A stretch of DNA of 64,000 nucleotides, taken from NCBI RefSeq assembly GCF_014268595.2, contig NZ_CP077091.1, positions 3,746,001-3,810,000 on the forward strand. The letters run 5' to 3'. The notes below the pieces were generated by a model, which saw only the letters and a program-made list of their open reading frames with translations, made no database searches and was not told the origin of the DNA. Positions 54,793 to 63,825 of this stretch are shown in pieces. This DNA comes from Pseudomonas hamedanensis (GTDB lineage: Bacteria > Pseudomonadota > Gammaproteobacteria > Pseudomonadales > Pseudomonadaceae). The position numbers were made by a program, and so were the translations under genes. Each line of letters starts with the position of its first letter. Position 1 is the stretch's first letter.

Positions 54793-55806
54793 TTACTGCG
54801 CCTGATAAATCTGGTCGAACACGCCACCGTCATTGAAGAATTTAGGCTGCGCGCTTTTCCAGCCGCCGAAGTCCTTGTCGATGGTCACCAGCTCCAGTTT
54901 CGGGAACTGCTGGGCGTATTTGGCCGCGACGTCCTTGTCCCGTGGACGATAGAAGTTCTTCGCGGCAATTTCCTGGCCGGCCGGGCTGTACAAGTGCTTG
55001 AGGTAGGCCTCGGCGATCTGCGCGTTGCCCTTCTTCTCGGCGTTCTTGTCGACCACGGCCACCGGCGGTTCGGCGAGGATCGACAGCGAAGGCACGACGA
55101 TATCGAATTTGTCCGCGCCGCCGTCTTCTTTCAGCGCCAGGAACGCTTCGTTTTCCCAGGCCAGCAACACGTCACCCTGACCGTTATTGACGAAGGTGAT
55201 GGTCGAACCACGGGCGCCGGTGTCGAGGATCGGCACGTGCTTGAACAGGGTTTGCACGTATTGCTTGGCCTTGGCTTCGTCACCGCCGTTGGCTTTCAGG
55301 CCGTAGGCCCACGCGGCAAGAAAGTTCCAGCGGGCACCGCCGGAGGTTTTCGGGTTAGGGGTGATGACCGAGACGTCATTCTTGATCAGATCGCCCCAGT
55401 CCTTGATGCCTTTCGGGTTGCCCTTACGCACCAGGAACACGATGGTCGAGGTGTACGGTGTGCTCGCTTGCGGCAAACGTGTCTGCCAGTCGGCAGGCAG
55501 TGACTTGCCGAGTTTCGCCACTTCGTCAATGTCGCCGGCCAGCGCCAGGGTCACCACGTCGGCACGCAGACCGTCGATGACGGCTCGCGCCTGTTTACCC
55601 GAGCCACCGTGCGATTGCTGGATTTTCACCGTGTCGCCAGCGTGATCCTTCTGCCAGAACTTGATGAATTCAGCGTTGTAGTCCTGATACAGCTCGCGCG
55701 TCGGGTCATACGACACGTTGAGCAGCTCGTAATCCTTGGCAACGGCGGAACCGGCAAACACGGCACTGGCCAGCGCGGCCAAAGCGTAACGGCGAATCGA
55801 CGACAT
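54793..55806 (-). CDS. sbp: Periplasmic sulfate-binding protein
   Basis: A 337-residue solute-binding protein. The signal peptide is residues 1-23 ([17 protein letters not shown]). Family stretches are [35 protein letters not shown] and [20 protein letters not shown]. It binds sulfate for CysT-CysW-CysA. The start [12 protein letters not shown] at 55806 has AGGAG upstream. oscA lies 132 bp upstream in the same direction. Confidence 0.94.
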   Translation of the reverse strand: MSSIRRYALAALASAVFAGSAVAKDYELLNVSYDPTRELYQDYNAEFIKFWQKDHAGDTVKIQQSHGGSGKQARAVIDGLRADVVTLALAGDIDEVAKLGKSLPADWQTRLPQASTPYTSTIVFLVRKGNPKGIKDWGDLIKNDVSVITPNPKTSGGARWNFLAAWAYGLKANGGDEAKAKQYVQTLFKHVPILDTGARGSTITFVNNGQGDVLLAWENEAFLALKEDGGADKFDIVVPSLSILAEPPVAVVDKNAEKKGNAQIAEAYLKHLYSPAGQEIAAKNFYRPRDKDVAAKYAQQFPKLELVTIDKDFGGWKSAQPKFFNDGGVFDQIYQAQ

Positions 55807-55871
55807 GGTGAAAGCTCCTGGAATTCTTGGTGGTGGCTTTTTCTTATGTATTGCTGGAATCGGGTCCCGTT

Positions 55872-55938
55872 GAAAGATCGCCGCCTTCGCCAGCTCCTGC
55901 ACACAGCCCCCTGTAGGAGCTGCCGAAGGCTTTTGATC
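55872..55938. repeat. Inverted repeat of the AGATCGCnGCCTTCGGCAGC family
   Basis: GAAAGATCGCCGCCTTCGCC and AGCTCCTGCACA face TGTAGGAGCTGCCGAAGGCT. It lies between oscA and sbp. Half elements of this family also occur at 51782-51811. Confidence 0.8.
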
Positions 55939-56121
55939 TCAGCCCGGTTGTTTGCCCGGTTGCTGCAAACGGAATTTCTCTTTGCGTTCAATCTGCACGA
56001 CCTGGGCGTTGTGCACAGTGATCTCCACCGCGCCGAACCGCAGGTCGCGCAGGGCGCTCTGGATTTCACGCAAGATGGTATTTTCGTCCTGACCGTCAAC
56101 GCTGCGAAGGGATGCGCTCAT
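55939..56121 (-). CDS. oscA: OscA, small YezD-family protein of organosulfur use
   Basis: A 60-residue protein MSASLRSVDGQDENTILREI onward, with the YezD-type core LRDLRFGAVEITVHNAQVVQ and a polar Gln-rich tail. In other Pseudomonas, oscA lies beside sbp and is needed for organosulfur use and chromate tolerance under sulfur limitation. The ATG at 56121 is chosen because GGAGCAGCACC lies upstream; a longer frame has no support. The molecular function is unknown. Confidence 0.87.
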   Translation of the reverse strand: MSASLRSVDGQDENTILREIQSALRDLRFGAVEITVHNAQVVQIERKEKFRLQQPGKQPG

Positions 56122-56202
56122 GGTGCTGCTCCTTTGAAGGGGATTTGCCTGGCAGTGGCGGCACTGCGTTCGGCGTGGGAGCAATATAAGAGAGCCACAG
56201 AT

Positions 56203-56227
56203 ATTCTTAAAAAGACTATTTAAGAAT
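56203..56227. promoter_or_regulatory. AT-rich inverted repeat upstream of oscA-sbp
   Basis: ATTCTTAAA (56203-56211) and TTTAAGAAT (56219-56227) are perfect inverted 9-mers across 7 bp, in an AT-rich patch 82 bp upstream of the oscA start. A CysB or other sulfur-regulator site is plausible from context. Confidence 0.5.
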
Positions 56228-56299
56228 GTTTATATAACCGGAAAAACAATATGAGAGACGGCAAGGGGTTTGCGCTGATTTGAAATCGTTAAGAGAACT

Positions 56300-56392
56300 T
56301 GTGGCGAGGGGATTTATCCCCGTTGGGTCGCGAAGCGACCCCAAAAAAATGGGACTGCTACGCAGTCCAACGGGGATAAATCCCCTCGCCAC
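56300..56392. repeat. REP inverted pair (TGTGGCGAGGGGATTTATCC type)
   Basis: Inverted arms TGTGGCGAGGGGATTTATCC plus CCGTT enclose a spacer with its own GGGTCGCGAAGCGACCC hairpin. A single arm of this type recurs at 59676. Confidence 0.9.
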
Positions 56393-56420
56393 AGGATCGG
56401 TGATAGCCATATAGGTCTAT

Positions 56421-58352
56421 TCAGCCAATCAATGGCGTTTTCGCCCAATCAAGCCGATCCGCAGACACCGGCCGCCCAAACCAGTAGCCCTGCCCCAGAT
56501 CGCATTCCTGCGCCAGCAGAAACGCCGCCTGTTCAACCTGCTCGATCCCCTCGGCATGCACCTGCATCCCCATGCTCCGGGCCAGTGCGATAATCACCCG
56601 GACAATCGCCGCATCGTCTTCGTCCCACGGCAGTCCGGCGACGAACCCCTGATCGATTTTCAGCTTCTGTACCGGCAGACGCTTGAGCCGCAGCAGCGAC
56701 GAATAACCCGTGCCGAAATCATCGATGGCCAGGCGCACGCCCAGCTCTCGCAAGCGATGCATCTGCTCAAGCGCCACTTCCGGATCATCCATTACTGCAC
56801 TTTCAGTGACTTCCAGTTCCAGGCAGGCCGGATCCAGCCCGGTGTCGTGCAGCACCTGCGCCACTTGCTGGTACAGCTCACGCCGGGCAAACAAGCGCGA
56901 TGACACGTTCACGGCGACGAACGACAGCACTACGCCACTCTGCTGCCATTAGCACATCTGCCGGCAGGCCTGCTGCATCACCCAGGCGTCGATGTCGGCG
57001 ATCAACCCGGTGCGCTCGGCAATCGGGATGAATTCCGCTGGCGACACCAGCCCCCGCTGCGGATGCTGCCAGCGCACCAGTGCCTCGACGCCGATCAGGC
57101 GGCTGGTTTGCAAGTCATGCACCGGTTGGTAGTACACCCGCAGCTCCTGCTGCTCCAGTGCGCGCCGCAATTCGAAGGCGATTTCGACCCGCTGCTGGGC
57201 GTGGGCGGTGAGTTCCTCGGTGTACAGCGCATAACCGTTGCGCCCGCTGGTTTTCGCCTTGGACAGCGCCGCATCGGCATTGCGCAGCAACTGCTCGGCG
57301 TTCAGCGCGTCACTGGGAAACAGACTGATGCCGATACTGGCATTGATGAACAATTGATTGCCGTCGATGCAGAACGGCTCTTTGAGCGCATCGAGCATGC
57401 GCTGGGCCAACGCCGCAGCCTGTCCCGGCTGTGGACAACGTTCGAGCAGCAGCGCGAATTCATCGCCGCCAAGCCGCGCCAGGGTGATGCCCGCCCCGAA
57501 CAGGCCCTGCAAGCGCGCCGCCACCGCCTTGAGCAGGCGATCGCCGACGTTATGCCCCAGGCTGTCGTTGATCAGCTTGAAATGATCCAGATCGAGCATC
57601 AGCAGCGCACAACCGTGCCTGTGTGTCTGGGCCGACGCCAGCGCTTGTTCGGCGCGGTCGCTGAACAGCAGGCGGTTGGGCAGGTCCGTCAGCGGATCGT
57701 GGTGGGCGAGGTGCTTGAGTTCCTGCTCGGAATTCTTGATGGCGGTAATATCGGAAAACACCGCCACGTAATGGCTGAGCCGGCCCTGGTCATCGTGAAT
57801 GACGCGGATGGTTTGCCATTGCGGATAGATCTCGCCGCTTTTACGACGGTTCCAGATTTCGCCGCTCCACTCGCCGGACGCGTTCAGCGTGGCGAACATC
57901 GCCTGATAGAAACCCGGCGGGTGATGGCCGGACTTGAACAGGCTGGGCTGCTGGCCGATCACTTCGTCGCGCTGATAGCCGGTGATCGCCATGAAGGCGC
58001 GATTGACGTGGACAATCAATCCCTGACGATCGGTGACCAGCACCCCTTCGCGGGTGCAATCGAACACGGCGGCGGCCTGCCGCAGGCGCTCGCGGTCAGC
58101 GTGGCGCTCGCGCAAGCGCGCGCCGATGCCGATAAATGCGCACAGGCGTGCCCGCGCCACGAAAATCAGCCCGGCGCTGATCGCGGCCAGCACATAACCG
58201 TTGATCAGTTGCCATCGGACAACATCGACGGGGTCATGGAAGAAATTGTTTAATAAATGATCAGTGCCTTGCAGCCAGACCACGGCAAGTACCAGATAGA
58301 GCAGCGCTGCACGCAAGGCATCGCGATAAGTGGCAGGCATTCGACTGTCCAT
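56421..58352 (-). pseudogene. pipA: Membrane PAS-GGDEF-EAL protein interrupted by an in-frame TAA
   Basis: A gene for a cyclic-di-GMP enzyme of 643 codons broken at codon 468 (TAA at 56949-56951). Before the stop: two hydrophobic segments (about 12-30, 50-68), PAS (about 95-205), GGDEF (295-299 in RLGGDEFALLL) and the start of EAL (GVEALVRWQHP). After the stop the same frame continues with WQQSGVVLSF, SSRLFARRELYQQV, IDDFGTGYSSLLRLK and HAEGIEQVE to 56421. One change (TAA from CAA) would restore it. The truncated product keeps GGDEF but lacks EAL catalytic residues. A GTG at 56930 could restart the tail. Context (oscA on one side, desA on the other) matches P. aeruginosa PA0285 (pipA). Confidence 0.85.
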
Positions 58353-58486
58353 GTCCCTACAAAAAGGTTGGAATTATAGGTCAAGAAACATCCAGCGACG
58401 CTTCTCTTGAAGGGCGACTGGTTTTATCTGTGTGCTTAGTGATAATGCAACGGCTGTTTTTATCTTTATCGAGGGCCCTATAGCCT

Positions 58487-59665
58487 ATGTGGTACGAAGG
58501 TTTTCTTGGCTTGTCGGCCTGGTCTCTGGTCGCAGTCACCCTGCTGATGACCCATGTGACGATTGTCGCCGTCACGGTCTATCTGCACCGCTATTCGGCG
58601 CACCGTTCGCTTGAGCTGAACGCTGGCCTGAAACATTTCTTCCGCTTCTGGCTGTGGCTGACCACGGCGCAGAACACCCGCGAGTGGACGGCTATCCACC
58701 GTAAACACCACGCCAAATGCGAAACCGAAGACGATCCGCACAGCCCGGTCGTCAAAGGCCTTTCCACGGTACTGCGCACCGGTGCCGAGCTGTACCGCGC
58801 CGAAGCGCAGAACCCGGAAACCCTGCGCATCTACGGCAAGAACTGCCCTGAAGACTGGGTCGAGCGCAACGTTTACAGCCGCTACCCGCTGCTCGGCGTG
58901 GCGATCATGGGCGTGATCGACTTGCTGCTGTTCGGCACCATCGGCATCACCATCTGGGCGATCCAGATGATGTGGATCCCGGTGTGGGCCGCCGGCGTGA
59001 TCAACGGCCTGGGCCATGCCGTCGGCTACCGCAACTTCGAATGCCGCGACGCGGCGACCAATCTGGTGCCGTGGGGCATCCTGATCGGCGGCGAAGAACT
59101 GCACAACAACCATCACACCTACCCCAACTCGGCCAAGCTGTCGGTGAAGAAATGGGAGTTCGACCTCGGTTGGGCGTGGATCAAAGTCTTCAGCTTCCTG
59201 GGTCTGGCCAAGGTGCAGCGCGTCGCCCCGATTGCCCACCGCGTCGAAGGCAAGGGCAGCCTGGACATGGACACCGCGATGGCGATCCTCAACAACCGTT
59301 TCCAGATCATGGCCCAGTACCGCAAGCTGGTCATCGGTCCGCTGGTCACGCAGGAACTGGCCAAGGTCGATCATTCGGTGCGCCACCAGTTCCACCGGGC
59401 CAAGCGCCTGCTGTCGCGGGAAACCAGCCTGCTGGAAGATCGTCATCACCTGCGCATACAGAGCATGCTCGAGCACAGTCAGGCGCTGAAAGTCATTTAC
59501 GAAAAACGCCTGGCATTGCAGCAGATCTGGGTCAAGACCAGCTCCAATGGTCACGACATGCTCGCAGCCATCAAGGAATGGATTCACGAGGCGGAGGCCA
59601 GCGGTATCCAGTCCCTGCGTGAATTTGCCGATCAGCTGAAAACCTACTCGCTGCGTCCAGCGTAA
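58487..59665 (+). CDS. desA: Delta-9 fatty-acid desaturase
   Basis: A 392-residue membrane desaturase with three histidine boxes: HRYSAH (near residue 32), HRKHH and HNNHH. Hydrophobic segments flank the boxes. The C-terminal 110 residues form a long helical tail (EHSQALKVIYEKRLALQQIW) beyond the catalytic core. P. aeruginosa DesA, with the same neighbours, introduces double bonds into phospholipid acyl chains. It is divergent from the broken GGDEF-EAL gene. Confidence 0.9.
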   Translation: MWYEGFLGLSAWSLVAVTLLMTHVTIVAVTVYLHRYSAHRSLELNAGLKHFFRFWLWLTTAQNTREWTAIHRKHHAKCETEDDPHSPVVKGLSTVLRTGAELYRAEAQNPETLRIYGKNCPEDWVERNVYSRYPLLGVAIMGVIDLLLFGTIGITIWAIQMMWIPVWAAGVINGLGHAVGYRNFECRDAATNLVPWGILIGGEELHNNHHTYPNSAKLSVKKWEFDLGWAWIKVFSFLGLAKVQRVAPIAHRVEGKGSLDMDTAMAILNNRFQIMAQYRKLVIGPLVTQELAKVDHSVRHQFHRAKRLLSRETSLLEDRHHLRIQSMLEHSQALKVIYEKRLALQQIWVKTSSNGHDMLAAIKEWIHEAEASGIQSLREFADQLKTYSLRPA

Positions 59666-59675
59666 CCGCTGCCCC

Positions 59676-59715
59676 TGTGGCGAGGGGATTTATCCCCGTT
59701 CGGCTGCGCAGCAGT
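59676..59715. repeat. Single REP arm (TGTGGCGAGGGGATTTATCC type)
   Basis: One arm only, after the desA stop, followed by CGGCTGCGCAGCAG. The inverted partner arm is missing and its place is taken by an unrelated hairpin at 59725-59757. Confidence 0.75.
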
Positions 59716-59724
59716 CGCGAAATC

Positions 59725-59757
59725 GGGTGACGCGTTTTTCCAAAAAACGCGTCACCC
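59725..59757. other. Perfect 15-bp hairpin downstream of desA
   Basis: GGGTGACGCGTTTTT (59725-59739) pairs without mismatch to AAAAACGCGTCACCC (59743-59757) over a 3-nt loop. No T-tract follows, so it is not a standard terminator, but the stem stability makes it a likely mRNA end or protein-binding site. Confidence 0.6.
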
Positions 59758-59903
59758 GTACCACCCGGCGGAAGCACACCACCTCGCAACCAAAAGCGCG
59801 GAACTTCGGCAAAATTCCCCTATCTCAAAAGCACTTCGCCATCCCGGCGGGCTGTCCTGTGGCCGTTGTCGATATTGCGGCACGCCCTTTGAGATCTGTG
59901 CCG

Positions 59904-60893
59904 ATGGTCAACAATAACCAGAAAGACACCCCCCTTGCGCAGTGGCCCGAAGCCGCGCAAACCCTTGTGGCGCTCATGCACGCCCAGGGCGAAGTCGCCC
60001 GACTGAGCGAACGCGAACAACTGATCAGTTCGCTGCTGGTCAGCGTCAACGCCGTGTTATGGGCCTTCAATTGGGAAACCCGGCAAGTGCTCTACGTCAG
60101 CCCCGCCTACGAACGGGTCTTCGGCCGTTCCGCCGCACTGCTGCTGGCTGATTACAACCAGTGGCGTGACAGCATTTATCCCGATGACCTGGAATATGCC
60201 GAACAGAGCCTCGCCGAAGTCCTGCACAAAGGGGCGGTGGAAGATCGCGAGTACCGCATCATCGCGGCCGATGGTCAGGTGCGTTGGCTCAGCGACAAAT
60301 GCTTCATCAACCGTCAGGACGAGCTGGGGCAACCGGTGATCATCGTCGGCATCGCCGAAGACATCACCGACAAAAAGCACATGGAGACCGAGCTGCAACG
60401 TCTGGCGACAACCGACGTGCTCACGCAAAGCAGCAACCGCCGCCACTTCTTCGAATGTGCCCACCGCGAGTTCGAACAGGCCCGCCTGCAGGGCACCCCG
60501 CTGGCATTCCTGCTGCTGGACATCGACGATTTCAAAGTGATCAACGACAGCTACGGACACCCGGAGGGCGACCATGTGCTGCAACGGATCGCCGATTGCG
60601 GGCGCGGGTCCTTGCGGCGCGGCGATCTGTTCGGGCGCATTGGCGGCGAAGAATTTGCCGCGGTATTTCCCGGCTGCGCGCCAGACATGGCGGTTCAGGT
60701 GGCCGAACGCTTGCAACAGGAAATCCAGCGTTTGCGCTTCAGCCATGAAGGACAGACGTATGGCATCACGGTCAGCCAGGGTCTGACCAGCCTCACCGAG
60801 GCCGACGCAAGCCTCGACAGCCTGTTCGCCCGGGCGGACGCGGCGATGTACGAAGCCAAGCGCCTGGGCAAGAACCGGATTGTCTCTGCCTGA
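59904..60893 (+). CDS. PAS-GGDEF diguanylate cyclase
   Basis: A 329-residue soluble cyclase that makes cyclic di-GMP. An N-terminal helical stretch (1-40) and a PAS domain (about 42-160, VLWAFNWETRQVLYVSPAYE, PAC end IIVGIAEDITDKK) precede the GGDEF domain (about 170-329). The catalytic motif is GGEEF, and the inhibitory site RxxD is present (RRGD, five residues before it). The ATG at 59904 is chosen as the first start after the upstream hairpin. It resembles the cyclase PA0290 in a similar P. aeruginosa neighbourhood. Confidence 0.9.
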   Translation: MVNNNQKDTPLAQWPEAAQTLVALMHAQGEVARLSEREQLISSLLVSVNAVLWAFNWETRQVLYVSPAYERVFGRSAALLLADYNQWRDSIYPDDLEYAEQSLAEVLHKGAVEDREYRIIAADGQVRWLSDKCFINRQDELGQPVIIVGIAEDITDKKHMETELQRLATTDVLTQSSNRRHFFECAHREFEQARLQGTPLAFLLLDIDDFKVINDSYGHPEGDHVLQRIADCGRGSLRRGDLFGRIGGEEFAAVFPGCAPDMAVQVAERLQQEIQRLRFSHEGQTYGITVSQGLTSLTEADASLDSLFARADAAMYEAKRLGKNRIVSA

Positions 60894-60909
60894 AATTCAA
60901 CACATCCCG

Positions 60910-60997
60910 TGTAGGAGTGAGCCTGCTCGCGATAGCGGAGTGTCAGTTATTAAAGTTTCGTCTGACACTCCGCTTCGCGAGCAGGCTCACTCCTACA
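60910..60997. repeat. REP inverted pair (TGTAGGAGTGAGCCTGCTCG type)
   Basis: Inverted arms TGTAGGAGTGAGCCTGCTCG plus CGA. The spacer itself continues the palindrome (GGAGTGTCAG facing CTGACACTCC), and shares TCTGACACTCCGCTT with the copy at 54660. Confidence 0.9.
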
Positions 60998-61016
60998 GGG
61001 GGGTTGTGTAGACCGG

Positions 61017-62228
61017 TTACTTGCGCATCCGTATCAATTCCGGCAACCCGATCTTCAGCAACCGCGCAGTGCGGCTCTTCGCCAGTTCTTCGACACCTTC
61101 ATGTTCAGTCAGCCGCGCCATCTGCGCGGCCATGTTCATCACCAGCGCCTCGCGGGAGTAAACCCCGCCGCCCAGCGCATAAACCGAGGCAATCAACTCA
61201 CGTAGTTCCAGTGGCAGGCGCCAGCGTGTCCGCAGCGCCGATCCATACGCCGCACCGAACTGCGCCAGTGCCTCGCCGACCTCTTCCTGATCATCAAGCG
61301 CACCGCCCGCCTGCTGCCACTCCTGCAAACAACGCAGCAACGCCAGATCGCCGAGCCGATGCAGCATCCCGGCGCAATAACAGCGCTCCTGATCCAGATC
61401 GAGCAAGCGCGCCAGGGTGCGTGCGTATTCTGCGGTGTGCAGCGACAGGCCCCAGTAACGCTCGGCGTAATCGGCCAGACACGGATCGCTGAGGCGGGCA
61501 CTGCGCTTGAGCGCCAACCCCAGGATCAGATTCATGCTCTGGCCGGTGCCGAGTCGATGCAGGGCTTGAGCCAGTGTCTGCACCGGCGCGCCATGGTGCT
61601 GTGCTGCACTGTTGGCGGCCGCGATCAACACGGCGGTAATCTGCGGATCGGTACGGACTTCTTGCTCCAGCAGCTTCAGATCCAGCCCCTCGGGATTGAG
61701 GCTGCGCTTGACCGCCACCTGCACGTCGGTCATCAGCGGCGCGCCATCCGCCTGCTCGCGACGCCGTTCAAGAAACACCGCCAGAGTCATACCCGGCGCC
61801 AGGACCGGCACTTCGCATACCACGGCTTCGCCGGCATTGAGCAACAAACCCTGCAAGCGCTCGGTCAGGCCTTCCATGTTCAGCGGTTTGGTCAGGTACG
61901 CCGTCGGCGCCAGCGGGATGGCTTCGCGAACACTGGCGCTGTCGTTGCGGCTGCTCATCAGGATGAACGGCAGCGGCGGATTGCGCTTGCGCTGGCGCAC
62001 GCTGCGCAACACGTTCAGACCATCGACACCGGGCAGCTCCCAGTCGACGATAGCCAAGTCATACGGCACCTCACTGAGCAACGACATGGCTTGCTGGCCG
62101 TCGGCGCACAGATCCAGGCGGGCGTCGCAACGCACGTTCAGCAGCACCTGCTTGAGCAGGTCGCGAGACCACGGGTCCGCCTCGGCAATCAGCACCCTGG
62201 GTGCGGCGGGTAAATCAACGGCATTCAT
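61017..62228 (-). CDS. Receiver-HDOD signalling protein
   Basis: A 403-residue protein. The receiver domain (about 10-128) has phospho-acceptor Asp in LAIVDWELPGVDG and Lys in YLTKPLN. An HDOD domain follows (about 165-365, LEQEVRTDPQITAVLIAAAN, GMLHRLGDLALL). The HD pair expected of true phosphohydrolases is absent, as usual for HDOD. There is no DNA-binding or GGDEF output, so it probably acts by protein contacts. It is convergent on the GGDEF gene side and lies downstream of gabT on the same strand. Confidence 0.88.
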   Translation of the reverse strand: MNAVDLPAAPRVLIAEADPWSRDLLKQVLLNVRCDARLDLCADGQQAMSLLSEVPYDLAIVDWELPGVDGLNVLRSVRQRKRNPPLPFILMSSRNDSASVREAIPLAPTAYLTKPLNMEGLTERLQGLLLNAGEAVVCEVPVLAPGMTLAVFLERRREQADGAPLMTDVQVAVKRSLNPEGLDLKLLEQEVRTDPQITAVLIAAANSAAQHHGAPVQTLAQALHRLGTGQSMNLILGLALKRSARLSDPCLADYAERYWGLSLHTAEYARTLARLLDLDQERCYCAGMLHRLGDLALLRCLQEWQQAGGALDDQEEVGEALAQFGAAYGSALRTRWRLPLELRELIASVYALGGGVYSREALVMNMAAQMARLTEHEGVEELAKSRTARLLKIGLPELIRMRK

Positions 62229-62316
62229 GCGCGCTCTCCTTGCAATGCCTGAACCTTAGCCAATGCTGGCCATTCGATACAGCGCAAACGCGTCCGATGC
62301 GTTTCAAGGGGCGTAA

Positions 62317-62340
62317 AAAAACCCGCCGAAGCGGGTTTTT
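62317..62340 (-). terminator. Terminator of gabT
   Basis: AAAAACCCGC (62317-62326) and GCGGGTTTTT (62331-62340) form a 10-bp stem with a 4-nt CGAA loop and flanking A and T runs. It lies 23 bp beyond the gabT stop on the minus strand. Confidence 0.88.
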
Positions 62341-62363
62341 GTAGAGCAGGTCACACCATCGGA

Positions 62364-63641
62364 TCAGAGTTCAGCGAAGCACTCTTCGATGATCGCCAGG
62401 CCTTTGTCCAGTTGCTCGTCCGGCGAGGTCAGCGGTACGAGTACGCGCAGCACGTTGCCGTAAGTGCCGCACGACAGCAGGATCAGACCCTTGTCGCGCG
62501 CCTTGGCCACGACCGACGCAACGGCCGCCGCGTTCGGCTTGTGGCTGTCGCCGTTTTCGAACAGCTCGACCGCGATCATCGCGCCCAGCGCACGCACTTC
62601 ACCGATCACCGGGTACTTGGCCTGGATCGCCTTCAGGCCGGTGACCAGACGCTCGCCGACAGCCTTGCAGCGGTCCAGCAGTTGTTCTTCTTCGAACACT
62701 TCCATGACCGCCAGCGCAGCCGCGCAAGCGATCGGGCTACCGGCGTAGGTGCCGCCCAGACCGCCCGGGGCAATGGCGTCCATGTACTCGGCCTTGCCGC
62801 AAACACCGGCCAGCGGGAAGCCGCCTGCGATGGATTTGGCGAAGGTGGTCAGGTCAGCGGCAACGCCCATCTGTTCCATGGCGAAGAACGTGCCGGTACG
62901 GCCAGCGCCGGTCTGCACTTCGTCAGCGATCAGCAGGATGCCATGCTGGTCGCACAGCGCGCGCAGACGCTTCATGAACTCTTTCGGCGCGACGTAGAAA
63001 CCACCTTCGCCCTGCACCGGCTCGATGATGATCGCGGCGATGTCTTTCGGCTCGGCGTCGTTCTTGAAGATGCGCTCGATGGAAGCGATCGAATCATCGA
63101 TGCTCACGCCGTGCAACTCGTTCGGGTACAGCGCGCGGAAGATGCCGCCGGGCATCAGGCCCATGCCGGCCGAGTACGGCACGACTTTACCGGTCAGGCC
63201 CAGGGTCATCATGGTGCGGCCGTGGTAGGCGCCGGTGAAGGCGATCACGCCGGCACGGCCAGTGGCGGCGCGAGCGATCTTCACGGCGTTTTCCACGGCT
63301 TCGGAACCAGTGGTCACCAGCAGGGTTTTCTTGGCGAAATCACCTGGCACCTTGGCGTTGATTTTTTCGCACAGCTCCACGTACGGCTCGTAGGCCAGTA
63401 CCTGGAAGCAGGTGTGGGTCAGCTTGTTCAGCTGTTCGGTCACGGCGGCGATAATTTTCGGGTGTACGTGGCCGGTGTTCAGTACGGCGATGCCGCCGGC
63501 GAAGTCGATGAACTCACGACCTTCAACGTCGGTCACGGTGGCGTTCTTTGCCGATTCGGCGAAGATCGGGTGAATCTGGCCGACACCACGTGGAACAGCT
63601 GCGGTGCGACGGGCCATCAGTTCAGCGTTAGTCTTGCTCAT
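62364..63641 (-). CDS. gabT: 4-aminobutyrate aminotransferase
   Basis: A 425-residue class-III PLP enzyme that converts GABA and 2-oxoglutarate to succinate semialdehyde and glutamate. Visible: VTTGSEAVENAVKIARAATG, YHGRTMMTLGLTGK, LIADEVQTGAGRTGTFFAME (PLP Asp) and LTTFAKSIAGGFPLAGV (PLP Lys). The start MSKTNAELMARR at 63641 has GAGGA upstream. It lies 184 bp after gabD, and both act in the same pathway. Confidence 0.94.
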   Translation of the reverse strand: MSKTNAELMARRTAAVPRGVGQIHPIFAESAKNATVTDVEGREFIDFAGGIAVLNTGHVHPKIIAAVTEQLNKLTHTCFQVLAYEPYVELCEKINAKVPGDFAKKTLLVTTGSEAVENAVKIARAATGRAGVIAFTGAYHGRTMMTLGLTGKVVPYSAGMGLMPGGIFRALYPNELHGVSIDDSIASIERIFKNDAEPKDIAAIIIEPVQGEGGFYVAPKEFMKRLRALCDQHGILLIADEVQTGAGRTGTFFAMEQMGVAADLTTFAKSIAGGFPLAGVCGKAEYMDAIAPGGLGGTYAGSPIACAAALAVMEVFEEEQLLDRCKAVGERLVTGLKAIQAKYPVIGEVRALGAMIAVELFENGDSHKPNAAAVASVVAKARDKGLILLSCGTYGNVLRVLVPLTSPDEQLDKGLAIIEECFAEL

Positions 63642-63768
63642 TACAGTCCTCATTCGCCGCTCATCGGGCGGCGTGGTTCAAGGATGAAGCGGGAGGAATC
63701 GGCGGTGGCAGCATGCGATGATCGACTGCCACGGCGTTCCCGGCCGCAGAGAAATTTCGGTTTGAAAC

Positions 63769-63805
63769 GACGCAAAGGGACAGCGCTCTCGTGCCCTTTG
63801 CGTTT
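63769..63805 (-). other. Hairpin between gabD and gabT
   Basis: CGCAAAGGG (63771-63779) faces CCCTTTGCG (63794-63802) across about 14 nt. It lies just beyond the gabD stop, with no long T-run on the minus strand, so it may be a processing or partial termination signal that sets the gabD:gabT ratio. Confidence 0.4.
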
Positions 63806-63825
63806 ACAGCGATCTCTTGCAGGGC

